From NCBI GenBank assembly GCA_002722255.1, contig PBLD01000017.1, positions 1 through 64,000 of the forward strand: a stretch of DNA of 64,000 nt, read 5' to 3'. Positions 1 to 7,675 of the stretch are shown here, one piece after another; position 1 is the first letter of the stretch; every line of letters begins with the position of its first letter. A model generated the notes under the pieces. It did not search any database, was not told the DNA's origin, and was given only the letters and a program-made list of their open reading frames with translations. This DNA comes from Winogradskyella sp. Lineage in GTDB: Bacteria; Bacteroidota; Bacteroidia; Flavobacteriales; Flavobacteriaceae. The position numbers were made by a program, and so were the translations under genes.

Positions 1-131
1 CAACGGTCTCGTATAACCGTCCGTTACGGGATTAAAGTTAATGTTTTTCGGTTAAGCACTGACGTTAGCAATTCCGAGTGGATTCGGACGTAGTCGAATC
101 CGCCGTAATTGCGGTTATACATTGTTGTAGT
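1..131. repeat. Palindromic intergenic repeat, copy A (diverged, cut by window start)
   Basis: The first bases match the left end of the repeats at 708 and 6555 (CAACGGTCTYGTATA), and the right end TATACATTGTTGTAG matches their right end TATACGTTGTTGT. The middle is different, but the ends still pair: GTATAACCG near 11 with CGGTTATAC at 112-120. A TTAAGCACT block near 53-61 is shared with the other copies. A second stem, GGATTCG with CGAATCC, lies at about 80-102. The last codons of the gene at 115-687 lie inside the right end. Confidence 0.65.
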
Positions 132-687
132 GCGTTTTTATTTTTTCAATCACGTTATCAGTCAATATAGTCAGTTCAATTTTTTCTGATTTCCAACTGT
201 CATCAATTTGTTTTCCGACGTTAGTTGAGAAAATATCCCAATTCAAATTCATACTCTTTCCAAGTAAGGTAATAGTTTTTCGCAAGTCGTGATTATTTTT
301 TTCCAATTCGGTCATTATCCATTTCCCAATTCCGTAAGCTGATTTAAGGTCTTCTGAAAAACTTAAATAGTATTTGGGAACGTCATTTTCGTAAATCACG
401 TCTTCGTTAAATTCCAATTCCAAAAAAGGGAAGAAGCGTTCATTTTCTTTTCCCTCAACTAAATACGACTCCGTTTCGAGAGTAATTTTTTCGGTTCGTT
501 TTTTTATATATTCAGATGTTTTTCCATTCCAACCGCATTTTGTGCAATTCCCATTATAGAATTTATGTTCGCAATTTGGGTATCCATATAATTCTTGAGC
601 ACAATTCGGACATAATTCAGACATTTCCGAACTGTTTTTAAAATAGTCAGATTCACATTCGATGCAAACTGTTTTTTCTTGATTCAT
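115..687 (-). CDS. Zinc-ribbon protein of unknown function
   Basis: I do not recognise the family. The 190-residue product has an N-terminal cysteine-rich segment with two CxxC pairs (CIEC and CPNC), a CEH and a final CTKCGW, all within the first 60 residues. This suggests one or two structural zinc sites. The rest is soluble, mixed charged sequence without a motif I can name. An in-frame GTG at 703-705 would add six residues, but it lies on the edge of the neighbouring repeat, so I prefer the ATG at 685-687. The gene sits alone between two palindromic repeats, and its last residues (HYNNV) are encoded by the end of repeat copy A. That gives it the look of a small cassette. There is no shared operon with the restriction genes, since a repeat and a hairpin lie between them. 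Function is unknown; binding of nucleic acid or protein through the zinc ribbon is only a guess. Confidence 0.6.
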   Translation of the reverse strand: MNQEKTVCIECESDYFKNSSEMSELCPNCAQELYGYPNCEHKFYNGNCTKCGWNGKTSEYIKKRTEKITLETESYLVEGKENERFFPFLELEFNEDVIYENDVPKYYLSFSEDLKSAYGIGKWIMTELEKNNHDLRKTITLLGKSMNLNWDIFSTNVGKQIDDSWKSEKIELTILTDNVIEKIKTHYNNV

Positions 688-707
688 CGGTTTTTTCAAA
701 TGCACTA

Positions 708-833
708 CAACGGTCTTGTATATGAAAAGTAGCGGATTTTAAACACTAACTTTTCGGATTATAACTGACCTCTAATTTATTCATTTTGTTTCGTTTAAGC
801 GACTAAACCGCTATTTTTTATATACGTTGTTGT
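708..833. repeat. Palindromic intergenic repeat, copy B
   Basis: A 126-bp element beginning ACAACGGTCTTGTATATG and ending TTTTTTATATACGTTGTTGT. Its two ends form a long imperfect inverted repeat (TATAT..AAAAGTAGCGG against CCGCTATTTTTTATATA). It is near-identical in sequence and length to copy C at 6555-6682 and lies in the same orientation. It separates the zinc-ribbon gene from the restriction operon. Confidence 0.85.
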
Positions 834-870
834 ACACTGGCTTTTTTCCGTTCAGGTTGTCATTCAGCGT

Positions 871-956
871 TGGCAAAGACATACTCTTTTGCAATTTTGG
901 GCTTGCGTTTTGGCTGTAGCGAATTGCAAATGTGTATGGCTTTAAGCGTTGGCTTT
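871..956. repeat. Hairpin element 1 with covarying stems
   Basis: An interrupted hairpin: CATAC (880-884) pairs with GTATG (934-938), and TTTGCAATT (888-896) pairs with AATTGCAAA (922-930). A TCT/TGT internal loop separates the two stems. The same layout with different paired bases is found at 6467-6523. The flanks carry GCGTTGGC. It lies just downstream of the restriction gene and could act as its terminator, although no T-run follows on that strand. Confidence 0.65.
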
Positions 957-3595
957 TACATTCCGCTTATCAATTCCTTTGCTTTGTCCAATGTAAACGC
1001 TCCATCAACTTCTTTTTTGTCAAAAATCATAAAGTAAGCAAAGTCATTTCCAGCTTGTTTTTCCCATTCGTTTCCAAGTCTGCATTTTCCTTCGCTGTCT
1101 GAACCATCCAAATGGTCTCCTTTAGTTTCAATCAAAATGGTTTTTCCTGATTTAGTTCTCAAAATAAAGTCAGGATAATGATTTGCCTTAAACCCATTAA
1201 TGTAAAATCCTTTACCTCTTTCTAAATTTCTATGCCAAAATTCAATGTTTGAGGAAGTTCCAATTTCCATAATTACTTTTTCCTCAAAGTTGTTCATTGA
1301 GCCTTCTTTTTCGTACAAAGAATTTCCGATTGAAGAACCAACATTTCCAGGAACAATTTCCTTTCCTAATTTCCAGTTTTGCTTTGTGATTATGCGTTTA
1401 GATTTTACCAAATCCATAAATCTTTTTTCTGCATAACTGTCCGCAAGTTGTCTGATTTTAGCTTTTATTTTGTCTGTATAACTCCATTTTCGAACTAAAA
1501 TATCACGCATTTGTTCTGCGTTCATTCCTTTTAAAATTCTACCAACATAAACTTTAATTTCTTGGTCTGGAATTGGATACATATTTCCAATAATCTGCAT
1601 AATTTGGTGAGTAATATCACTTATTTGTGCATCTTTTGGTTTGGCTAAAATGTATTCTGCAATTGGGTCTTTTACTTGACTTTCTTCAATTTTCACCCAA
1701 TCTGGTGTATAATTATCTTTTACAGTTTCGGTTAAATCTACTTTGTATAAGTCTGACGAAATTTGGTCAAAATCGATTTTAATATCTTCATCAGAAAGTT
1801 TAAAATCTTTCAATAACGATTCTCTGTTTAGTAATTCTTCGTCTGTTCCAAAAATGTCGCTTGCTACAACTTTTAAAAAGAATTGAGGAAAATTCATCTG
1901 TTCAACAAATTCTTTATTCGCTTCTTTAACTCGATAGCGTTTTACTTTATCTCCCATTTCTTGAAATATATTTTCGTCAACAGGTTGCTTTTCTTGTTCC
2001 TGTATTTGCTGTTCTAATTCTTTGTTTTGTTCTTCTGCCATTGATTCTATTTCGTCAATGACTGAAGTATTTTCAATTTCTTCTTCTTTCGCATTTGGGT
2101 TAAAAGAAATTCTTCCTTTGTCAATCGTTTCTTCTTTTTCCTCTGTTTGTTGCTCTGGAAATAAGAAAGACTCAACAGGATTTACGACTTCTGTTTGTTT
2201 CTCTTCTTCTGTCATTTTATCTGCAACTCTGTGTTCATTGCCACTAAAACCAGATGCTTTTAAGCCTTCAACAATGCTTTGTAAAGTTTCATTGAATTTT
2301 GCAGAAGCTGTTAAAACGTAAGAAAGGTTTAATTGAAATGCTTTGTGTTTTTGAACATAAGGTTGACGTAAAACTCTACCCAAAATTTGCTCTACATCAA
2401 CAGCACTTGATTTGTCAGCCAATGAAGCTAAAATGTATGCAAAAGGACAATCCCAACCTTCTTTTAAAGCGTTTATTGTAATGATATAACGAACTTCACA
2501 ATCTTTACTCTGTAAATCTGGAATGCTTTTAAGTTCGTCAATGTTTGCTGTTTTAATTTTGATTTGATTTTCAGGAATACCTAAACTCAATAATTGTTCT
2601 TTTAATTTTTCAAAAGTTGTATTATCATTTTTAGTTTTTGGTTGTGCCTGAAACAATACAATTGGTCTAATGTATTTTCCGCCTTCGGCTTCTTGTTTTT
2701 TGGCTAAAATTTCCAATTTACGTTGTAAATGCAAAGCATTGTTTATCACTTCAGTTTTATCGTGATTATTGTAAACAATAACAGGAAGTTTAACCATATG
2801 TTCCTTTTTCAATTCTATAGCAGGAACTAAACTCACAATATTGCTATTGTCTTTTGGTGTTGCTGTTAAATCTAAAATGAATGACGGATTTAAGTTCTTT
2901 AGCATATCAACACTCAAATCACTTTCTGCGTTGTGGCTTTCGTCAACTACCAAAACAGGATGTAAACTTCTAATTACATTTATTAATGCTGTGTCATCAA
3001 CATCAGCTAATAAATGTTTTCTGTTTGCATATTGAGGCACAAACGATTCCAATTGTCCATTCTCTTGATAAACTTTTCTGTCTTCTTTGTTTTTGGCTCT
3101 TAAACTCGCAAAACTTAAAACAAAAATGCTCAATTGTTCTTTTACAACTGTCGGATTGAAATTTGAACCTTGTAATAAATCTTCTTTTTGGTAAATCTCA
3201 ACTTTGTGATTAAAAAGTGCATTTAGTTTTTGACGATAAGGATGCTCTGGATTTGATAAAGTGTTTACGGTTTGTTGTAATAAGTTACTCCAAGGAACTA
3301 ACCAAATCACTGCTTTTGTTTTGCTGGTGTCGTAAGCTGAAAAAATAGAGTGCAACGCATTTACTGCAATAAATGTTTTCCCGCCAGCAGTTGGTACTTT
3401 TACACAAACGTGAGCAGAATTTGGAACGTTATTTTTATATGGTTGCATTCCTGTATCGTCTAAAGGATTGTAAGGTCCAATTTTATCTTCCCAATATTGA
3501 TTAAATGCAGTTGCTACGTTTTTATGTTCTTGAACATATTCTAAATACTCTTCAAGATTTCCTATTACTTTTTGTTGATAGCCTTTTAATTCCAT
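956..3595 (-). CDS. res: Type III restriction enzyme, Res subunit (helicase-nuclease)
   Basis: This is the ATP-dependent restriction subunit of a type III restriction-modification system. It works in complex with the Mod protein encoded just upstream, which recognises the DNA site. The 879 residues show superfamily 2 helicase motifs in order: PTAGGKT (68-74), DESH (218-221), TATP (244-247), EGWDCPFA (379-386) and QILGRVLR (403-410). A C-terminal PD-(D/E)xK nuclease follows, with PDFIL at about 808 and ETKG at about 823. The region around 480-550 is rich in Glu and Gln and looks like a flexible linker. Length is slightly below the usual 900-1000 of the family, but all key motifs are present, so activity is expected. 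The start lies 3 bases after the mod stop codon, so the two genes are co-transcribed and probably translationally coupled. Family assignment is firm; the recognition site cannot be read from sequence. Confidence 0.93.
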   Translation of the reverse strand: MELKGYQQKVIGNLEEYLEYVQEHKNVATAFNQYWEDKIGPYNPLDDTGMQPYKNNVPNSAHVCVKVPTAGGKTFIAVNALHSIFSAYDTSKTKAVIWLVPWSNLLQQTVNTLSNPEHPYRQKLNALFNHKVEIYQKEDLLQGSNFNPTVVKEQLSIFVLSFASLRAKNKEDRKVYQENGQLESFVPQYANRKHLLADVDDTALINVIRSLHPVLVVDESHNAESDLSVDMLKNLNPSFILDLTATPKDNSNIVSLVPAIELKKEHMVKLPVIVYNNHDKTEVINNALHLQRKLEILAKKQEAEGGKYIRPIVLFQAQPKTKNDNTTFEKLKEQLLSLGIPENQIKIKTANIDELKSIPDLQSKDCEVRYIITINALKEGWDCPFAYILASLADKSSAVDVEQILGRVLRQPYVQKHKAFQLNLSYVLTASAKFNETLQSIVEGLKASGFSGNEHRVADKMTEEEKQTEVVNPVESFLFPEQQTEEKEETIDKGRISFNPNAKEEEIENTSVIDEIESMAEEQNKELEQQIQEQEKQPVDENIFQEMGDKVKRYRVKEANKEFVEQMNFPQFFLKVVASDIFGTDEELLNRESLLKDFKLSDEDIKIDFDQISSDLYKVDLTETVKDNYTPDWVKIEESQVKDPIAEYILAKPKDAQISDITHQIMQIIGNMYPIPDQEIKVYVGRILKGMNAEQMRDILVRKWSYTDKIKAKIRQLADSYAEKRFMDLVKSKRIITKQNWKLGKEIVPGNVGSSIGNSLYEKEGSMNNFEEKVIMEIGTSSNIEFWHRNLERGKGFYINGFKANHYPDFILRTKSGKTILIETKGDHLDGSDSEGKCRLGNEWEKQAGNDFAYFMIFDKKEVDGAFTLDKAKELISGM

Positions 3596-3598
3596 AAT

Positions 3599-5212
3599 CT
3601 AAAATCTTGTAATGTCTCTTGGTATTTTTTTGAAAATGATGTTGTTTTTTGCCATAAACTCTTTTGGTAACAAACAATTATCTGCATAAACAACATATTG
3701 TTCGCCTTTAGTTTTTATGAGTTGTAAAGCATCAAAATCTAATGTTGTTAATTGGTCTTTTTCGTAGATAAAGTAGTAAACCGATTCTTCTTTTTTACCT
3801 AAAAAGTAGTTTGCTTCTTTTGGCTCTTTAAAAGGTGTTCTTGTTTCTGAAAACCAAATGTATTCGCGTATTTTATTGATACCAACTTGCTCGTTTAAGT
3901 TTTGGTTGTCATCAAAAAGTGGTAAGCCTAATTCGTAAAAATTAAAAGACCCATTTGTACCTGCAATTTGTTTATCTTCTTTTTTGTAACCTACGGTTAC
4001 TCTTTTTATCCTTTCAGCTGTAATGTCATTAGCGTAATCTTCCATTTCTACAAGAATGAATTTTCTGTTGCCACCATCTTGTTTGTTCAAATTTAAAACT
4101 GCGTGGGCAGTTGTACCAGAACCTGCAAAAGAATCCAGAATTATGCTGTCATTTGAGAAGTGAGAAATAAGTTCTTCAATAAGTTTAGGTGGTTTAACTG
4201 TATCAAAACCTACAGCTTTTTCCATAACACTATTTAATTCTTCTTTACCTGAAAGTGCTGAACCAACTTCAGAAGCATTAAAGTGAGACCAAAATGGTTT
4301 AAATTTTCTTTTATCTATTTCGTCCTCCGGATAAACAGCCTTTTTTACCATATTATCCACTATTTCTAATCTGTTTCTTTCCTCCAATTCTCTTGCGGTA
4401 TCAATCCCAATTTGCCATCTTTTTCCTTCTCTTGGTAGCTGTCCCAAAATCGGAAATTTCATAGTTTCTCGTTTATAATCTCCAGCATCAGACTTTTCGA
4501 TTACTTCAAACCTGCATCTGCCTAATTTTCCTTGATGAGGATATTTTAAATTTGATTCTAATTCTTCTAAAATAAAACCGTTTTGGTATTTTTTATTCTT
4601 GCAATAAAATAAAATCGGTTCAGTTTTTATTTGTAGTTTAAATCTTGAAGAGCCAGAATTTATGGGTTGTGTAGTAGATTCCCAAGTCAAATCTCCTAAA
4701 TAGTTATTCTCCCCAAATATTTCATTACAAATACATTTAAGATGAGCGTGTTCGTGAGGAAAATTTATTGAAATAAATATTACACCATCCTCTGAAAGCA
4801 GTTTTTGTAATAGTTTTAGGCGAGGGTACATCATACATAGCCACTTATCGTGTCTTGTCAAATCATCTAATCCAATTTCGGCTACTTTATTTTTCTCTTT
4901 TGCTTTTAAAGTTTTTTCCAACCATTTTTTAATTTTTGGATGGTTTACATTGTCATTATACGACCAGCCTTCGTTTCCTGTGTTGTATGGTGGGTCAATA
5001 TAAATGCACTTTACTTTTCCTTCGTATTCTGGAAGTAGGCTTTTTAAAGCTTCTAAATTGTCTCCGTGAATTATTTTGTTTCCGCTTTCAGTTGGCTGTT
5101 TCTGTTCTCCATTTTCAGCAGTAAAACCGTATTTGTGTTCCAAAACTCTGTAAGGTACATCTTGATGGTGGCTTATTACTTTATCTTTTCCTATCCAATT
5201 GAGTGTTGGCAT
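3599..5212 (-). CDS. mod: Type III DNA-methyltransferase, Mod subunit
   Basis: A 537-residue adenine-N6 methyltransferase and specificity subunit of the type III system. The catalytic motif DPPYNTG is at 73-79 and the S-adenosylmethionine-binding motif FAGSGTT at 362-368. Motif IV before motif I is the beta-class order seen in type III Mod proteins. The stretch between them holds the target-recognition region. The C-terminal 100 residues probably contact Res. The protein is shorter than many Mod proteins (600 or more residues), but no break is visible. The start follows the stop of the 5'-nucleotidase gene with a single base between, so all four genes on this strand form one transcript. I saw no simple-sequence repeat in the gene of the kind that makes some mod genes phase-variable. 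Confidence 0.93.
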   Translation of the reverse strand: MPTLNWIGKDKVISHHQDVPYRVLEHKYGFTAENGEQKQPTESGNKIIHGDNLEALKSLLPEYEGKVKCIYIDPPYNTGNEGWSYNDNVNHPKIKKWLEKTLKAKEKNKVAEIGLDDLTRHDKWLCMMYPRLKLLQKLLSEDGVIFISINFPHEHAHLKCICNEIFGENNYLGDLTWESTTQPINSGSSRFKLQIKTEPILFYCKNKKYQNGFILEELESNLKYPHQGKLGRCRFEVIEKSDAGDYKRETMKFPILGQLPREGKRWQIGIDTARELEERNRLEIVDNMVKKAVYPEDEIDKRKFKPFWSHFNASEVGSALSGKEELNSVMEKAVGFDTVKPPKLIEELISHFSNDSIILDSFAGSGTTAHAVLNLNKQDGGNRKFILVEMEDYANDITAERIKRVTVGYKKEDKQIAGTNGSFNFYELGLPLFDDNQNLNEQVGINKIREYIWFSETRTPFKEPKEANYFLGKKEESVYYFIYEKDQLTTLDFDALQLIKTKGEQYVVYADNCLLPKEFMAKNNIIFKKIPRDITRF

Positions 5213-5213
5213 A

Positions 5214-6176
5214 TTAGTTCTGTTTTTCTTTTTTAGGTTCTACAATAATTTCCTTTTCATAATCCTTTAAAATGGAATTTGATTTATATAAAACTCTACC
5301 GCAAGGAATTTTTTTACTGGAATCACTTAAATGTGTATGTTGGTCATCAAAGAAGATATGAGCTCCAAAGGCTTCTAAAACTTTTTCTTTTGGTAAGCCA
5401 CCCATAAAATAGGCTTCATCAACATATACATTCCACTTTCTTAAGGTTTTAATCACTCTCATATGGCTTGGTGCATTACGTGCAGTAACGATTGCAATTC
5501 GTAAAGGTGAAAGTTCTTTTTCGATTGGAAGGAAGTCTTGTATATCGGATAGCTTTCTTAAAAGAACAGCAAATGGGCCATCATTTAGTGGAACATCTTC
5601 ATTTTCTTTTTCGTGCTTATGGAATGCGTTAATATCTTGCGTTTTATAAATGATTTCAGATTCTTCTGAAAAAACAACAGCATCAGCATCAAAAGCGAAT
5701 TTTACTCTATCAGTTTCAGGTTCAAAATTTTCTGGTGGGTCGTAAATCAATGCAGTTGCACAATTTGCAGTATCGATAATTTTTTGAACATCACTTTCAT
5801 CACGAGAAAGGAAAAGGTCAACATCAAATGCGTCAATAAATGGTGCAAGTGGTTCTCCGCCTGAAAATGCCCATCTTGTGATTGGAAGTTTATAATGTTC
5901 AATTGCTTTTAAAACTCTTACGCCTGTTTCTGGACTGTTCCTTGACATTACCACGACTTCAACTATTGGTTTATCAACGTGTGTGTTAAGTTTTAGTAAA
6001 GCCTCAACCAAAGGAAAGGCAGTTCCTTTTTCAAGTAACTTATCTTCATTTTCTAATTGATATTTGCGAAAACCGCGAATATTTTTTTCTCTAAAAATTT
6101 GTTCTTCTTCTTCAAGATTGAAAAGTGCTCTTGAAGAAACACCAACAACTAATATTTTTGAAAAGTCTACAGGCAT
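5214..6176 (-). CDS. 5'-nucleotidase, cN-I (NT5C1-like) family
   Basis: A 320-residue protein matching the cytosolic 5'-nucleotidase I family, which removes phosphate from nucleoside monophosphates. Recognisable blocks are AFDADAVVFSEESE (161-174), equivalent to the HAD-type block of animal NT5C1 enzymes, TARNAPSHMR (231-240), and a C-terminal GAHIFFDDQ (271-279). The N-terminal LVVGVSSRALF (9-19) is also typical. It lies between an XRE regulator and mod, with 0 and 1 base spacing, so it is an integral part of the restriction operon rather than a chance neighbour. The expected substrate class is (d)NMP. A role in phage defence, for example clearing nucleotides released by restriction or limiting precursor pools, is inference from position only. 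An HAD-fold enzyme acting on a modified nucleotide is the main alternative. Confidence 0.88.
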   Translation of the reverse strand: MPVDFSKILVVGVSSRALFNLEEEEQIFREKNIRGFRKYQLENEDKLLEKGTAFPLVEALLKLNTHVDKPIVEVVVMSRNSPETGVRVLKAIEHYKLPITRWAFSGGEPLAPFIDAFDVDLFLSRDESDVQKIIDTANCATALIYDPPENFEPETDRVKFAFDADAVVFSEESEIIYKTQDINAFHKHEKENEDVPLNDGPFAVLLRKLSDIQDFLPIEKELSPLRIAIVTARNAPSHMRVIKTLRKWNVYVDEAYFMGGLPKEKVLEAFGAHIFFDDQHTHLSDSSKKIPCGRVLYKSNSILKDYEKEIIVEPKKEKQN

Positions 6177-6374
6177 TTAATTTTCTTTATTTGATATTAT
6201 CAACTCTTTTACGTCAACATCTAAAATATTGGCAATTTCCATCAGCGTTTCCAGTCTTGGTTGTTGTCTGTTTTGAGCATAAGCATTAACCATATTGTAG
6301 CTTTTGCCAAGTTTTTCAGCCAACCAAGTCTGCTTTATTCCTTTCTGTTCCAACACCTCTTTAATTCGATTCAT
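6177..6374 (-). CDS. Small XRE-family (Cro/CI-type) transcriptional regulator
   Basis: A 65-residue protein that is almost entirely one helix-turn-helix domain. LKQ..I..TWLAEKLGKSYNMV (about 8-29) forms the recognition part, followed by the usual LETLMEIANILDVDVKELI tail. It is the first gene of the restriction operon, and its stop codon directly abuts the nucleotidase start. Small proteins of this kind act as controller (C) proteins in many restriction-modification systems: they bind their own promoter and delay expression of the nuclease until the host is methylated. That role is inferred from size, fold and position. The promoter and operator should lie in 6375-6460, but I could not identify a convincing palindromic C-box there. 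Confidence 0.87.
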   Translation of the reverse strand: MNRIKEVLEQKGIKQTWLAEKLGKSYNMVNAYAQNRQQPRLETLMEIANILDVDVKELIISNKEN

Positions 6375-6462
6375 TTCAAATGTTTTGTCAGTCCACTAAT
6401 TTACAGTTATATCTCAAAAAATTGTGTAAAAAGTCAAAATATTTTCGGGTGGTGGTGGGGAA

Positions 6463-6540
6463 GTGAAAGCTCTTTTGGTTTTTCAGCGTTGGCTTTTAGC
6501 GTTGGCAAAAACCAAATGTGCTTGAACGTGGGTTGGCTTT
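6463..6540. repeat. Hairpin element 2 with covarying stems
   Basis: AAGC (6467-6470) pairs with GCTT (6520-6523). TTTGGTTTTT (6474-6483) pairs with AAAAACCAAA (6507-6516). The intervening TCT/TGT internal loop is the same as in the element at 880-938, while the paired bases differ but remain complementary. The loop contains two GCGTTGGC copies. It lies upstream of the XRE gene, between it and repeat copy C. The rest of the 322-base gap (6375-6696) should hold the operon promoter. Confidence 0.65.
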
Positions 6541-6554
6541 TTCAGAGCTTGTGT

Positions 6555-6682
6555 ACAACGGTTTTGTATATGAAAAGTAGCGGATTTTACGCACTAATTT
6601 TTCAGTTTAACTATGACCTCTAATTTATTTATTTTCTTTTGTTTAAGCACTTAAACAGCTATTTTTTATATACGTTGTTGTG
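6555..6682. repeat. Palindromic intergenic repeat, copy C
   Basis: A 128-bp element starting ACAACGGTTTTGTATATG and ending TTTTTTATATACGTTGTTGT, with about 80 percent or more identity by eye to copy B at 708-833 and the same orientation. The ends form an imperfect inverted repeat. Together with copy B it brackets the XRE-nucleotidase-Mod-Res operon. Confidence 0.85.
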
Positions 6683-6696
6683 CGTTCGTTTTTTTT

Positions 6697-7614
6697 TTAA
6701 TTAAATGAAGCTCGAAATTCCAATGGTGTTTGATTGGTCTTGGATTTAAATAATTTGTTGAATGATTGTGAATGTTCAAAACCCAGTTCATACGCAATTT
6801 CACTTACAGATAAATTTGTTGTAGATAACTTTATCTTGGCTTTTTCAATTAATTTATTGTGTATATGTTGTTGTGTCGTTTGTCCTGTTAAACTTTTTAG
6901 CATAGTGCTTAAATAATCTGCTGTAAGGTTTAGGTTTTGAGAAACATATTGAACCGTAGGTAAGCCATTATCAAAAACACTTTCTTTATTAAAATAATCT
7001 TCCAAGAGAATTTCCAACCTATCCAATATTTGATGATTTGAGATTTTACGTGTCAAAAATTGACGCTGATAAAATCTCTCGGCATAGTTGAGCAATAATT
7101 CTAATTGACTTATGATGATGTGTTGACTGAATTGGTCAAGGTTAGTTTGATATTCGGCTTTTATATTTTGAAGTATTTCAAAGATTGTATTTTCTTCCTT
7201 TTCAGATAAGAAAAGTGCCTCTCGAACGGAATAATTCAAAAATGTATATTTTTTTATGTTTTTTGCTAGTGAAGTGCCGAATAGAAAATCAGGATGGATG
7301 GCTAAAATCCATCCTGATGGATTACTGTTCAAATCTTCTTCTATAAGTTCGACTGAAATAACTTGCTCTGGTGAGAAAAAAGTCATTAAACCCTCATCAA
7401 AATCATATGATTCTTGACCATAACGATATTTACCAACGACATTTCGTTTTATTGAAATCGTATAAAATTCTTGCACCCATTTCAATTCATTGTTTATAGG
7501 TGTTGGTTTTATTTCGCTATAATCTATCAGACTAATCAATGGATGATTAGGTGAAGATATGTTGTTGAAACGATGAAGCTCGCTTATAGTCTTTAGCCTT
7601 GTTGGAATTGACAT
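6697..7614 (-). CDS. AraC-family transcriptional regulator
   Basis: A 305-residue one-component regulator. The first 190 residues form a divergent sensory region with no clear cupin motif. The C-terminal 110 residues carry a standard AraC double helix-turn-helix: TVQYVSQNLNLTADYLSTML, then LSVSEIAYELGFEHSQSFNKLFK and a TPLEFR ending. It lies 61 bases downstream of the SDR gene on the same strand, and both probably share a transcript, so control of the SDR gene is a reasonable guess. AraC-SDR pairs of this kind are common in Flavobacteriia. The inducing ligand cannot be deduced from the sequence. Repeat copy C lies directly downstream and marks the boundary of the restriction module. Confidence 0.88.
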   Translation of the reverse strand: MSIPTRLKTISELHRFNNISSPNHPLISLIDYSEIKPTPINNELKWVQEFYTISIKRNVVGKYRYGQESYDFDEGLMTFFSPEQVISVELIEEDLNSNPSGWILAIHPDFLFGTSLAKNIKKYTFLNYSVREALFLSEKEENTIFEILQNIKAEYQTNLDQFSQHIIISQLELLLNYAERFYQRQFLTRKISNHQILDRLEILLEDYFNKESVFDNGLPTVQYVSQNLNLTADYLSTMLKSLTGQTTQQHIHNKLIEKAKIKLSTTNLSVSEIAYELGFEHSQSFNKLFKSKTNQTPLEFRASFN

Positions 7615-7675
7615 TTATAAAATTATTAAAATTAATAACGCTTTTTTCTCATATAATTTTAGTTGCATAAACTAC

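Noticed and set aside
1..6682. The repeats at 1, 708 and 6555 as integron attC sites
   Set aside because: The paired ends and cassette-like layout recall attC, but the core motifs GTTRRRY and RYYYAAC are not met and no integron integrase is present. Kept as unclassified repeats.
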